DNA of 64,000 nt. Origin: Erwinia tracheiphila (lineage in GTDB: Bacteria; Pseudomonadota; Gammaproteobacteria; Enterobacterales; Enterobacteriaceae). Where the stretch lies: NCBI RefSeq assembly GCF_021365465.1, contig NZ_CP089932.1:3720001-3784000 (forward strand), written 5' to 3'. The notes under the pieces were generated by a model that saw only the letters and a list, made by a program, of their open reading frames with translations, did no database searches and had not been told where the DNA came from. The position numbers and the translations under genes were made by a program. Position 1 is the first letter of the stretch, and the number at the start of each line of letters is the position of its first letter. Shown here piece after piece: positions 18,472-28,085 of the stretch.

Positions 18472-19665
18472 ATGAATGATATTAGTTCGATAGGTAATAA
18501 AATTTCCAAGCCACCTATTGATGTTGGCTCTTTGAGCAGAGCAGGCTCGGAAAATAATTTAATAAATAATATTTTATCAGTTGGAAATGCAAATGACCGC
18601 GATTTATCTTTTTTCTCCAGTAATGATGCATCCTCTGTACTCAATGAGGATGTTGCTGATAAAAGCCTTGTTAATAGCTTTAAAAATAAATTAGCTGGCG
18701 TTGCTAAATTTATCAGGGACTGGGGGCCTAATCACATTATTCTCCAGGCTGGTCCTCAGTTGTATAACAAATCTGGCGGATTTTATTACAAATTTACGCC
18801 AACAGCTGTTATTTCCTCCGATCACATTGAATTATATCCACTTTATGTTGAGATAGGGCATGCAATATCTGAATTAGGTGGAGGGAACGTTAAAGGGTAT
18901 GCACTGTGTGCTAATCAACAAGGTTTAAATGTTGACTGGAATAAACGGGAACTGGGGTATTTGAGACAGATGCTTGGTAGGGTTGAAGTCGATTTTCCAT
19001 ATGGTGACTCCGGTTTCCAGGGGACAGTAGGTTTTGAGATAGGCATTACGGATAAAATGACAGGGGTCAGAAATATTATCAAGGATGCTTGTTCTGATTT
19101 TAAAATTTCTGCGGCCCAGGGTCTTTCGTTAGTTGGTGTGAATTTCGCTGCCAACCCGGATCTGATTAAAATAGTAACTGCGGGACTGATTGGCACGTTT
19201 TGCTTACCAGAGGTAATATCCAGATTGACAAACCAAGACAACAGCCGGGAAAGCGTGCTTTGGATGGGACTGTCTTTTGGCTATGCTGATTATAATAGCA
19301 CATACTTTCCTGATCTTGAAATATTAAAAGATAGTCAACATCAGGGTGTCAACATTCAGGCAAATGCATGTGTTCGTCATGCTGAGATGATAACTTACAA
19401 TTTTAAAAATAAAGTATTTTCTATACCACATGCCTTAATTAAGGCATTGACACTAGCACATGGGGGAAGCAAACCAGATATTATTCGAAATATATTATCC
19501 TCCCAGGCAGAGATTAATCACGCGGTCAGCCAAAGTTTTCTACCTGCAGAAGCAGGACATACAGCTAATGACTGTCTGAATGAAATAGCTTTGCTCTCTT
19601 TCAGGAGAATAGAAGAGGATGAGAATCAGCGACATGAACGGAACAACCTTGTCACAGAGGTTTAG
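18472..19665 (+). CDS. Uncharacterised AT-rich protein, candidate secreted effector
   Basis: I do not recognise the family. The preferred start is the ATG at 18472, preceded by AGGTG eight bases away, giving 397 residues. An in-frame GTG at 18307 would add 55 residues with a transmembrane-like segment (GFIACIILSILIGINFF) but has only a distant ribosome site. From 18472 the N-terminus is Ser/Asn-rich and apparently disordered (MNDISSIGNKISKPPIDVGS), as in type III effectors. The globular part has GPQLYNKSGGFYYKFTPTAV, LYPLYVEIGHAISELGGG and VLWMGLSFGYADYNSTYFPD. VEIGH resembles a zinc-protease HExxH motif that has lost its first His. Low GC compared with flanking genes suggests transfer. Function is unknown; the effector idea rests on composition, N-terminus and the nearby iagB-like gene. 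Confidence 0.6.
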   Translation: MNDISSIGNKISKPPIDVGSLSRAGSENNLINNILSVGNANDRDLSFFSSNDASSVLNEDVADKSLVNSFKNKLAGVAKFIRDWGPNHIILQAGPQLYNKSGGFYYKFTPTAVISSDHIELYPLYVEIGHAISELGGGNVKGYALCANQQGLNVDWNKRELGYLRQMLGRVEVDFPYGDSGFQGTVGFEIGITDKMTGVRNIIKDACSDFKISAAQGLSLVGVNFAANPDLIKIVTAGLIGTFCLPEVISRLTNQDNSRESVLWMGLSFGYADYNSTYFPDLEILKDSQHQGVNIQANACVRHAEMITYNFKNKVFSIPHALIKALTLAHGGSKPDIIRNILSSQAEINHAVSQSFLPAEAGHTANDCLNEIALLSFRRIEEDENQRHERNNLVTEV

Positions 19666-19961
19666 CAATCCAGATAATTCAGCTTACCATGCCGTAGTGG
19701 CCTGTTAGTTGGTTCAGGAGGCGCGAAACAGGAAGCACAAGGCAGCGCCTTCATTTGAAAAACATTTTGAATATTGCTTCACCTTAACCTCAGGTTGACA
19801 ATATTGTGCTGTCAGTTTTCAGACAGCTATCGTTCGTTTTTTCTCAAAATCTTCCAGCGCTATTATCAGGTTATATCGAGTTAAGGACAGCATGAGCAGA
19901 ATTGCTGATTCCCCGGAAGAAATAACGCGTGGATAAGACCACGAGAAGGCATGTAATTGTC

Positions 19962-20007
19962 CATGGTTAGGAAACTGAATCATCGTTTTAAAAATTTCCT
20001 GACCATG
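19962..20007. repeat. Conserved hairpin in IS91-family end, copy 1
   Basis: CATGGTTAGGAAA (19962-19974) pairs with TTTCCTGACCATG (19995-20007). The same structure with different stem bases occurs at 28086-28129, at a similar place beyond the 3' end of the other IS91-family transposase. This points to a conserved terminal structure of the element. The remainder of 19666-20049 is probably also element or flank sequence without a gene. Confidence 0.55.
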
Positions 20008-20056
20008 AGCAGCAGTGTCTGTAATGCAGTAATGATGTGCCATCGGGAACGTTATG

Positions 20057-21257
20057 TGTACTAGCTCAGACCTGATCTGACAGTTACCGGTTATTTATAC
20101 AGGTGTCTGTCAGATTACATCTGGTTCAGATTTTTTTCTGCCCAGACTCGTTTACCATCAAGTAACGTGGCCATTGGCGTACGCCCGCAGCACATTTTTC
20201 CCTGATGAGTTCGCTCATTATTGTAATGCCACAACCCGTTGTCCAGATCCGTTTGCAGGCTCTCCAGGTCTTCGTATAACTTCTTACGGAACGTAACCTG
20301 ATAAAAATCCTGCAAAATAGTTTTATGGAAGCGCTCGCAGATGCCGTTCGTCTGCGGAGACATCGCCTTCGTTTTTGTATGGTCGATATCGTTGATGGCC
20401 AGATACAGCTGGTAATCATGCTGCTCCACCTTACCACAGTACTCCGTTCCCCTGTCGGTCAGGATCCTCAGCATCGGCAGTCCCTGAGCCTCGTAGAACG
20501 GCAGTACGCGATCATTGAGCAGGTCTGCGGCGGTGATCGGCGTTTTACTCGTATACAGCTTGCAGTGTGCCACTTTCGAGTACGTATCCACGAACGTCTG
20601 CTGGTAGATACGACCCACACCTTTCAGATTGCCCACGTAGAAGGTGTCCTGCGACCCGAGATAACCCGGGTGAGCAGTTTCGATTTCTCCGCTGGCCTCG
20701 TCATCGTGGGCCTTCTTCTCCAGCGCTGCGATTTGAGCGTCGGTAAGCACGATGCCTTCTCTGGCGACCTTTTCCTCAAGTGCCTTCAGGCGTTTACGGA
20801 AGTTCTCCAGGTCGTGCCGTTGCCAGATGGAGCGCACGCCGCTACCGGAGATAAACACGCCTTTTTTACGCAGCTCATTACTGGTCCGGTGTTGCCCGTG
20901 GGCCGGGAACTCAACGGCATATTCAACAACAGCGCGTTCAGTGGCTTCGTCGGCGCGGTTCTTCAGGTTGGGGACGCGGCGGTTCTGGTTAATCAGCGCA
21001 TCGATGCCGCCTTCAGCAGCCAGTTCCTGATAACGGTAAAACGTGTCGCGTGACACGCCCATGATCTTGCAGGCTTTTGATACGTTACCGAGTTCTTCGG
21101 CGAGATTGAGCAGGCCGGCTTTGTGTTTGATGATGGGATTGTTAGTATGAATCATGAGAGTTACCTCGCGTTTTGTTTAAGGATTAGACACCCATATCAA
21201 AACCGGTAACTCTCAACCTTTCAAGGTCCAGTGTCAGATCAAGTCGCGACTAATACA
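20057..21257 (-). mobile_element. IS481-family element, complete, 7-bp target duplication
   Basis: The ends are imperfect inverted repeats: TGTACTAGCTCAGACCTGAT at 20057 and, on the other strand from 21257, TGTATTAGTCGCGACTTGAT; both continue CTGACA. CGTTATG is repeated directly at 20050-20056 and 21258-21264. The 1201-bp element is inserted into the non-coding end of IS91 copy 1, so it arrived later. Confidence 0.85.
20115..21155 (-). CDS. IS481-family transposase
   Basis: A 346-residue product. An N-terminal HTH region (KAGLLNLAEELGNVSKACKI, VSRDTFYRYQELAAEGGID) precedes a DDE integrase core: YQQTFVDTYSKVAHCKLYTS, LRILTDRGTEYCG and NGICERFHKTILQDFYQ supply the three acidic residues. The C-terminal YNNERTHQGKMCCGRTP is the family ending. 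Complete, unlike the two other copies in the window, so this is the likely active master copy. Confidence 0.88.
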   Translation of the reverse strand: MIHTNNPIIKHKAGLLNLAEELGNVSKACKIMGVSRDTFYRYQELAAEGGIDALINQNRRVPNLKNRADEATERAVVEYAVEFPAHGQHRTSNELRKKGVFISGSGVRSIWQRHDLENFRKRLKALEEKVAREGIVLTDAQIAALEKKAHDDEASGEIETAHPGYLGSQDTFYVGNLKGVGRIYQQTFVDTYSKVAHCKLYTSKTPITAADLLNDRVLPFYEAQGLPMLRILTDRGTEYCGKVEQHDYQLYLAINDIDHTKTKAMSPQTNGICERFHKTILQDFYQVTFRKKLYEDLESLQTDLDNGLWHYNNERTHQGKMCCGRTPMATLLDGKRVWAEKNLNQM

Positions 21258-21321
21258 CGTTATGGTCATAAAATGGCATTTGCGGCGCGTTTTTAACCTG
21301 AAAGCTGTTTTTCAGACGCAC

Positions 21322-22536
21322 TTATCCCGCAGTCTGTGCCAGAAGCCATCGTTTCCGGTCGATGTTATGCAGTCTTTCTGCCACCAACTCCGACGCGTGC
21401 CTCCCGGCCTGCGCACTGCTGAAGCGCAGTCGGTTGCCGCACAGAATGCATTTGTACGGATCCGTGCGCAGAAATTCTTTCATCAGCGCGGCGAAGCCGG
21501 GCTTCTCCGGTTTTTTCCGCGCTTCCATCTCCAGGGCTTCATACACCTTCGGCAGCAGGCTACCCCGTTTACGGTTTGATAAAAAACCGTAATAACGCAC
21601 CATCTTAAAATGCTTCGCCGGGATATGGCTGATATAACGTCCGATCATATCTTCCTGCGTCAGCGTCTGCTGCCGGTACTGCTGCGTACGGTGGTCGTAA
21701 TAGTGGTGCACCACCGCGCCGCCGCTGTAGTGCCTCAGCTTCGCCGCCGACACGGGGGGCCGTTTCAGGTACCGGCCCAGATATTTGACGCTCCGCCAGG
21801 CCCCCCGGGTCTTCTTCGCGAAGTGGACCTTCCAGCGGCGCCCGTACTGCGCCTGCAGATAGCGCAGCCACTGTTTTTTGTCGTGGATATGCCCCAGCCC
21901 CGGCAGCCTGCCGGGGTTAATCAGGTCATAGCTGTGGCGCAGCAGCCGGATGACGGCTCCGCGCCAGATTTCCTCCACGGCATGCTTTTTAAAGAAGAGG
22001 TCGCGCCATACGCCGTGTTTAATATCAAGCCCGCCGCGGGTGACGGAGAGATGAATGTGGGGATGCTGGTTGAGCTGGCGACCGTAGGTGTGCAGGGCGC
22101 AGAAGATACCGACTTCCACACCCTGTTTTCTGGCCCAGCGGAGCATGGCGCGGGTGGCTGCGCGGAACAGGGCATTGAGCAGAGGCCAGTTATTGTTGAA
22201 AAAGGGCCACAGCAGATGGGGCATGGTGAAGGTGATATGCTGCCAGTCGCAGTCGGGCAGAATTTGCTGTTGCTCTGTAATCCACTGCTCCGTGGCCTTA
22301 TGTCCGCAGGAGCTGCAGCCTTTTGATTTACAGGTCTGGCAGAAGAAGCGGGTGTGGGTGCAGTCCGGGGAGGCGCAGCAGTATCGCTTCACCCCCATGG
22401 CAGCAGTGCCGCAGGCGAGCATGCGCTCGACGCAGAGTACGGTCCAGGGGCTGAGGGTGTCCCCGTGTTTATCCATATACCGGTTCCAGGCGTCATCAGT
22501 GGTGAACAGCAGTTTTGCCGGGCGCGGGATATACAT
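21322..22536 (-). CDS. IS91-family transposase (copy 1)
   Basis: A 404-residue Y2/Y1-type HUH transposase. The N-terminal zinc-binding region has CCASPDCTHTRFFCQTCKSK then CSSC; the HUH motif is in QLNQHPHIHLSVTRGG; the catalytic Tyr is in MVRYYGFLSNRKRG; the C-terminal CILCGNRLRF adds a second Cys pair. It mobilises by rolling circle. It starts eight bases after the stop codon of a small frameshifted gene. Complete. Confidence 0.88.
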   Translation of the reverse strand: MYIPRPAKLLFTTDDAWNRYMDKHGDTLSPWTVLCVERMLACGTAAMGVKRYCCASPDCTHTRFFCQTCKSKGCSSCGHKATEQWITEQQQILPDCDWQHITFTMPHLLWPFFNNNWPLLNALFRAATRAMLRWARKQGVEVGIFCALHTYGRQLNQHPHIHLSVTRGGLDIKHGVWRDLFFKKHAVEEIWRGAVIRLLRHSYDLINPGRLPGLGHIHDKKQWLRYLQAQYGRRWKVHFAKKTRGAWRSVKYLGRYLKRPPVSAAKLRHYSGGAVVHHYYDHRTQQYRQQTLTQEDMIGRYISHIPAKHFKMVRYYGFLSNRKRGSLLPKVYEALEMEARKKPEKPGFAALMKEFLRTDPYKCILCGNRLRFSSAQAGRHASELVAERLHNIDRKRWLLAQTAG

Positions 22537-22544
22537 GCGGCGGA

Positions 22545-22990
22545 TTATCGCTCTGCAGTGGCACCGGTATTATAGTGCCAGTCGTCACAGTCATCGGCCC
22601 AGTTGTCGGTGTGTTTATCCCAGGGAGCGAAGGTCACCGGCAGCATGCCGGATTCTGTGGCGATAATAAACACATCGGCTGGCATGGACTCAAGGACGAC
22701 ATCGCCGTCGGGTGAGTCAGGCGGCTCAAAGCCGCGGATGATGCAGACGAGAGGCGGGTCGAAGTGTGTATCGAGGAAAAACTGTGGCCCCAGGTGGACA
22801 CAGTGACGAATGGCATCCTGCGGAGTGTCGTAAAAAACTCGTCGGGGTCGTCATAATCGCTCCGGGGTGGAATGGACACCAGAAAACGCTTAGGATATCC
22901 GGGTATAGCGCGTCGGGACGAGGGCGTGGGTTTACGCTTTCTGGGGGCTTTGCTACGGGCAATGTGAATGATTTCCTGAGAAATTAACAT
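22545..22990 (-). pseudogene. Small gene coupled to IS91 transposase, frameshifted
   Basis: From the ATG at 22990 the frame reads MLISQEIIHIARSKAPRKRK to SDYDDPDEFF; after a run of six T it must shift by one base to continue YDTPQDAIRHCVHLGPQFFL, VVLESMPADVFIIATESG and WADDCDDWHYNTGATAER to a TAA at 22545. The product would be about 148 residues, basic at the start and acidic at the end. It ends eight bases before the transposase start, the position of the small ORF121 that precedes the transposase in IS91. No homologue lies before the second IS91 copy here. Function unknown. Confidence 0.5.
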
Positions 22991-23720
22991 ACCGCAGAGT
23001 ATAAAGCTGTGAGCCGGTCATGAACACCCTCGGAACGGCAGAGCCGTGACGCTCGCCCTGTAAGGGCGCTATGTTCATATCGATATCGGACCAGGTCATG
23101 ATCTCATCCCGATTTCGCAGGCTGAGTGCAGTCGTAACGATGAACGGATTGTGCCGCAGACTTAAGGCTGCACGGATATAAGACAGGGTAATCAATACCG
23201 AGAAGAATCAGTTCCCTCCCAAAAAAGTCACTGTGGCCAGCGTTTTCGATATCGGGTCAGGTCATCGATTGTCTATATGGGATCCATTGCGCAATTCCAC
23301 GTCTGGGAAATCCTCCAAAGACAGTTAAAGGGGGGCCGCTGCGTCAGTGAGAATACCATGCGCTGGTTGGGTTATGCTGACGCACATCTCCTCAGCATTC
23401 TTGCGTAAGCGCAACTGTTGCCCATGCTGATTTGACGCAGTGTGCTGGTCCCGGTGGGATGGCCCCTGAACTATGCGAAAAGTTGACTCAGTTGTGTCGG
23501 GGAACGGTTCCCTGGAACAATACGCCAGTGTGGCTATCGAGAATGGGTGATGGGACTGGAGATGGTTTGTGCTTAAATAGCGCGCCAGTGATCGATTCAA
23601 ACCGGGTTACCGTAAGTTTCATTTATGAAAGCAGGGCAGCGGACGCCTTTCTGTTTGAATTCATGCCAGGCTGTCTGACCTGGCATAACCGTGTAAACAT
23701 CTGTCAGGGCAGAGACAAGT
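22991..23720. other. Region with a GC hairpin, no supported gene
   Basis: CGCCC/GGGCG at 23054-23068 forms a small hairpin, possibly the origin end of IS91 copy 1. A minus-strand stretch (TTALSLRNRDEIMTWSDIDM, about 23080-23140) vaguely recalls a tyrosine-recombinase segment but lacks catalytic residues. A plus-strand frame at 23432-23770 is not recognisable. Confidence 0.35.
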
Positions 23721-24233
23721 ATGCTCAACAGACCCGCTTACCTCACTCCCGATTCGTTAAACTGCGGTGACGATAGCCTCAGCACAGCCAGGCCGGCAGA
23801 ATTCTGGCGGGATCCGACGATAAGCTATGTTGAAAGTCGCCGCGCCTCTCAAAGTCGTGCCTGCTATAAGCTGCACAGCCATCCGACTTTCTCCATTGGC
23901 GCAGTTGATGCGGGTGGCAGTAGGTTTACCGGGACCTCTGGGGGGCCTTACAATTTGCAGCTGGGAATGATGGCCTTCATCCCGGCTGGCTGCGTTCATG
24001 CCTGTAATCCTTTACCCGACCAGAGCCGGAATGACCAGATGCCACACCTGGATGCCACATGGCTGCGCAATGTGGTCACTGAAATGAGCGACATACCGGG
24101 AGGTTTTATCAAGGAAAGTGAAATCCGACGGCTTGATGATGAAGATGTCTACGGTCTCTTTTGTGAACTCAATACTCTCCTGTTTTCAAATGCCGACGCA
24201 GAAGAAAAAAATGCCGCGCTGATATCAGCGTAG
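23721..24233 (+). pseudogene. AraC-family regulator, N-terminal domain only
   Basis: A 170-residue product with the AraC cupin-type sensor: ASQSRACYKLHSHPTFSIGA, YNLQLGMMAFIPAGCVHACN (the PGxVHxxNP-like motif) and a trailing helical segment VYGLFCELNTLLFSNADAEE. It stops where the double HTH domain should begin, so the DNA-binding half (about 100 residues) is missing. Remaining domain cannot regulate on its own. Confidence 0.65.
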
Positions 24234-24815
24234 CATCAACGTCACCTTCAGGCTTCGCTGTTTTTCAATTTGCTACGGATCGTGCGGCATCAATGCCTTA
24301 ACTTTCTGACAGCGGCTTACTGCCACCCATTATTTTCTGCATGCCGCAACAGTGTGTTACGTCGTGTTTTTTGCCATTTTTTTCACAATAGCGATATCAT
24401 CAAAAGAGAAAGAAATGGAACAGGGCAGGACGCGTATCATCAGTTAAAGATGCTTATCTACGCTTTTATTTTGGTTTTTAATGCTGCCTTAAAGGGGTGT
24501 TTGAAATCAAAAATACCCTGCGGGATTTTTGATGACTAAAATAAGTATTATTAATATTGTATATTTACAGGCTAATAATCACCCCAGACGGAAATATTAA
24601 TTCTTTTATAAAGAAAGTTAATGTCATTGAGGATTTTCTTAATGCATTTTTATGATTTTCTTTCTGTTTTTTAATTAAGAAGTTAATTAAATCATGAAAT
24701 TAAAAATTAATAAAAACCAGCATCTAATTTTAATGTAAAAACAAGATTAAAACGCTGACTGTTTATAAATTCTCTTTAAATTAGTCATCAATTTTATGAT
24801 AACAGGTTAATTATA
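24234..24815. other. AT-rich intergenic region
   Basis: The low-GC stretch contains no gene I can support. It is likely the upstream region of the dioxygenase-exporter pair. Confidence 0.4.
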
Positions 24816-25566
24816 ATGCTATCTAATGATATGAATTTTGAGAAACAGGGTTTTATACACTACAAAGTGGTTGTTTCTTGTACAGTCCAGGAAATGAATA
24901 TATTGCTGACAGAAGTACAGTATCTTGAAAAAGACCCGTATGCCGCGGATGAAACACTGAGAAAGCGCAGTTATGGCAGTGCCATTATTCTTCTGTGGGA
25001 CGCTGACAGCGTCCACTGGTTGCCTACGGTTAAGCGTAATGGAAAAGATAAGTCAGGGTACGATCAGGGTTAAAATAACCCTGATCGCGACGCAATAATG
25101 TACTTTAATTCATTAAGCTTGCAGTTCACATCAACCGAATTTATTAATCAATTAATTCTCGAAGATTATAATTTCACCTTTGGACGTCCAAATCACTACT
25201 TGTCAATTTATGTCAGGGTTCATCTGGTGAATGTTTCCTGTCGCGATCATACCAAAGCGGGATTCAGTTCCCCGGACTGTTTTCATCAGGGTGGTGAGCT
25301 ATTTACTTTTGCACACCTTGTAAACAGAAGCACGAATGCCATTGGCGGAAGAAATTATATCGCCAGTACGGTAATAAGGAATAAAACGCTGTCTGAGGTG
25401 TCAAGGAATGACATTATTCACGAGTTCCAGATTGATGGATAGTTTCGCCGTCTGTGACGATTTAGTAAGCCATTATGTCGACCATTTGCATATGAAAGAC
25501 TCGTCAATCCCGATAGAACGTACTATGATACTTATCGATTTTTCCAGGGCAAAACAGTCTATGTAA
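24816..25566 (+). pseudogene. 2OG-Fe(II) dioxygenase (PF10014, amino-acid hydroxylase type), broken
   Basis: Three adjoining frames make one gene. 24816-25073 reads MNFEKQGFIHYKVVVSCTVQ and DPYAADETLRKRSYG; an in-frame TAA at 25071 interrupts it; the same frame continues to GFSSPDCFHQGGELFTFAHL, AHLVNRSTNAIGG and NDIIHEFQIDG. A one-base shift near 25435 then leads to FAVCDDLVSHYVDHL and IERTMILIDFSRAKQSM, ending at 25566. Order and total length (about 250 codons) fit the PF10014 family, which includes L-isoleucine 4-hydroxylase. The iron-binding H-x-D is here HQG, so the Asp has also been lost. It lies 36 bp before an amino-acid exporter gene, as hydroxylase-exporter pairs do. Inactive. Confidence 0.7.
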
Positions 25567-25602
25567 TTCCTGCAGAATTATATAAAAAAGGTGATTTTCT
25601 TA

Positions 25603-26493
25603 ATGCAAGAGTCTTTCATTTCGATAGCGTTGATTTTTATCCTTCTGTTATCGGGTTATTACACAGGGAAAAGCGTTAATGACCGACTGAAATCAGTCAT
25701 TCTCTCTCAGATATCCAATGTTGTTTTACTTCTTTTATTGTGCATGGGCATTGATTTTGGCAGTGTTTTTACCAATAAAGATATTGGTTACAGTATTATT
25801 CAGAATGCCATCATCCTGTCAGCAACGATAACAATGGCTACCTTCTTTTTTCTTTATAAAAAAAAGAAAGTGGCGGTCGTTAAGAACCGCGAGCAATCTT
25901 TTCTCAGACCATTTAAAGGGTGCTTCAGGGCTTTTTTTGCGTTTTCCATTGGCGTAGGGATATTCAGATTTACCGGGTTCCAACTGGAAAGTATCCATTT
26001 TCCCAGTAGCATTGTACTGTATGTATTAATATTTCTTGTCGGGCTGGATCTTGTCGGTGTCAGAGTAAAAAAACTGACTCATGATCTGGTGATGGTGCCG
26101 GTATTAACGGTGTTGGCTACTGTTAGCGCGGCTGCTGTTTGCTCAATGTTCAGCCATTTCTCCTGGCGAGAATTACTGGTGGTGTCCAGTGGATTTGGGT
26201 GGTTCTCATTATCCGGGCCAATGGTGAACAGACTGGTTTCTCCTGAAATGGGCGCTATGGCTTTTATGACAGATTTTTTTAGAGAAATGTTCAGCATCAT
26301 TTTTCTTTATTTTCTCGGGCAGACGCAGCCCAGAGGGGCTATCGGTATTTCTGGTGCGGCCGCACTTGACTCCGTCTTACCCTTTATTAAAGAAAATTGT
26401 GAGAGCACCTTTATCAGTCATGCCATCGTCAGTGGATTTATTCTTACTGTTCTTGTTCCCTTTATTATTTCTTTTTCCGTTACGTTACTTTGA
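25603..26493 (+). CDS. LysO-type lysine exporter family protein
   Basis: About 296 residues from the ATG at 25603, with AAGG about 11 bases upstream; a GTG at 25591 is possible but less well placed. Eight or more hydrophobic segments and family blocks (FLVGLDLVGVRVKK, SSGFGWFSLSGPMVNRLVSP, MTDFFREMFSIIFLYFLG, ALDSVLPFIKENCE) match LysO (YbjE, PF03956), which exports lysine and the analogue thialysine. The conserved acidic residues in GLDL and ALDS are kept. It follows a broken amino-acid hydroxylase gene, so its original cargo may have been a hydroxylated amino acid. Confidence 0.82.
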   Translation: MQESFISIALIFILLLSGYYTGKSVNDRLKSVILSQISNVVLLLLLCMGIDFGSVFTNKDIGYSIIQNAIILSATITMATFFFLYKKKKVAVVKNREQSFLRPFKGCFRAFFAFSIGVGIFRFTGFQLESIHFPSSIVLYVLIFLVGLDLVGVRVKKLTHDLVMVPVLTVLATVSAAAVCSMFSHFSWRELLVVSSGFGWFSLSGPMVNRLVSPEMGAMAFMTDFFREMFSIIFLYFLGQTQPRGAIGISGAAALDSVLPFIKENCESTFISHAIVSGFILTVLVPFIISFSVTLL

Positions 26494-26587
26494 TTTGCTG
26501 CACGGGGTACATCACCCCGTGCACAAATTTATCAAAGGTCGCACGTCGATGGACGTACGCTGTGTCACTACAAGGCACTGATACTTA

Positions 26588-27437
26588 GCGCCTGTCTCAA
26601 CAGAACGTTATTCCAGACAATAAAACCACAGGAAAAACGCAACAGGACCCCGTCATTCTCAGGTGCCTTTTCCCGTCGGGTCAGGGGCCGGCGAAACCTG
26701 TTCATCCGGCTGTGCCTCCTCCCGACGACCCGGCGACGGGCCATGAAGTTCGTGGTTTACTGGCATCTCATTCCTCTTTACGGGGCGGGATATAAGGCTC
26801 GTCACGACGGCTCAACCGGTCTGTTTTCAGCCCGGGCGCTTCGTCGCCTTTGTCCGGGCAGCGTCCGGGTTTTTGCCCCGGACGCCCCGTCTGAAGAGCA
26901 CCGGGTGTATCCGCCACCAGTTTGATGTCATGCCTGTCTGCTGCTGCGACGCCCCGAGACAGAGGAAGCCCCCCGGTATCTGTCATCAGACTGGGCTTTA
27001 CGCCCTGTTTCCCTCTGTCCGTGGTGTTGCGTCCTGTTTTTTTGTCCTGGGCAGCGGTGATGTTGTCATACCGCCATCCATGAGCAGTCCGGGGTGTCCA
27101 CAGGCCAGTAATCCGTTCTGCCAGAAACGCCCGAAGACGCCTGCGTCTCTCCGTTCCCGGAAGCGCCGGTGCGCAGAAGTTGATGAACCTATCCCTGTGG
27201 TATTGAGTGCATTCCACTGACAGGCTGTGCTGGGGACGAAGAAAATGGCGTTCATTGCGGCCCGATTATCAACACGTTTTCGGTGTGTACCCGGAGGATG
27301 GCGGGTTTTGTGTTCCGGGATAAGCGGGGCCATTTTGTCCCGGAGTTCATCGCTAATCTTCCCTTTACCGCCTGCCATACTTTGCCCTCAGATATGACCG
27401 GGATGCATTATACGATAACGCCTTTTGGGACAGGCTC
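26588..27437 (-). mobile_element. IS5-family (IS427-group-like) element, copy 1
   Basis: The 850-bp element is flanked by TTA (26585-26587 and 27438-27440). Its ends are GCGCCTGTCTCAACAG at 26588 and, from 27437 on the minus strand, GAGCCTGTCCCAAAAG. The minus-strand transposase starts at 27378 (MAGGKGKISDELRDKMAPLI, TACQWNALNTTGIGSS) and passes into another frame at HGWRYDNITAAQDKKTGRNT, RGKQGVKPSLMTDTGGLPLS and LVADTPGALQTGRPG. It then breaks again before the final FRRPLTRREKAPENDG. IS427-group elements do use two frames, but the second break suggests decay. Same orientation as the copy at 42387. Confidence 0.75.
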
Positions 27438-28085
27438 TTAATACCGTCAGTCGGCGTGCTGGCGTATCATCTTCTGCCGCAATATGCGGTTCAAAAATGG
27501 CCGCTGCTATAAAGCAATCCGGCGCAATAAAGCGGCGCATTATTTAGTTGGTCAAATACGCATAAATCCAGCCCTTATTCTTTCCACCTGTATCGGTGTT
27601 GTCGTCTAGTTTCGTTAACCAGCAAAATAAGACGCCGTTAAAAGCTGGGTTAAAGAATAAAGCCGGTTGATTGCCTGATAGTGAAAACAACGGGTATCTG
27701 TACCGTACTGAATACGGGCGTCTGAAGCGAACAGGTATCCGGGCAGCTGCATACGACAGTCATTTGCAGCATCAATAAAAACGGTTCACTGACAATCGGC
27801 TGTTCATCAGACTGATTTAACACCGGTAAGCGGCCTGGATATAAATAAGTGCTTTGGGAAGCACACTAAAGTGTGGTTGCCGGGTGAATAGTGAGTGTTT
27901 CAGGTTGCCATGACATAACACGAACCGCGCGGTATTGCACAAAAGGCAGGGCTGGAGCGCAGACAGAAGAAAAATCTGACAGCAAAACGGGCCTGCAACA
28001 ATATCAGGGTGGTGGCGACGGCTTAACGCAGCGAGGCTCCCTGATTATTCGCCCCCGGGCGTTGGGGGAACGGTTAATAACCTTG
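27438..28085. other. Region without a supported gene
   Basis: Between IS5 copy 1 and the IS91 hairpin. One plus-strand stretch (IAQKAGLERRQKKNLTAKRA, about 27930-27990) may be gene debris. Nothing else supported. Confidence 0.35.

Larger units (their letters stand above)
19962..22990 (-). mobile_element. IS91-family element (copy 1) with nested IS481
   Basis: Includes the hairpin end (19962), an inserted IS481-family element (20057-21257), the shared segment TTTTTAACCTGAAA before the transposase stop, the transposase (21322-22536) and a short frameshifted gene before it. Outer boundaries are approximate, because IS91-type elements lack inverted repeats and target duplications. Confidence 0.6.

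Noticed and set aside
19819..20043. 74-codon minus-strand open frame before the IS481 element
   Set aside because: It covers the conserved IS91 terminal hairpin region, which is not conserved as protein between the two copies.
22953..23195. Tyrosine recombinase fragment on the minus strand
   Set aside because: A vague resemblance (LRNRDEIMTWSDIDM) without any catalytic residue; too weak to annotate.
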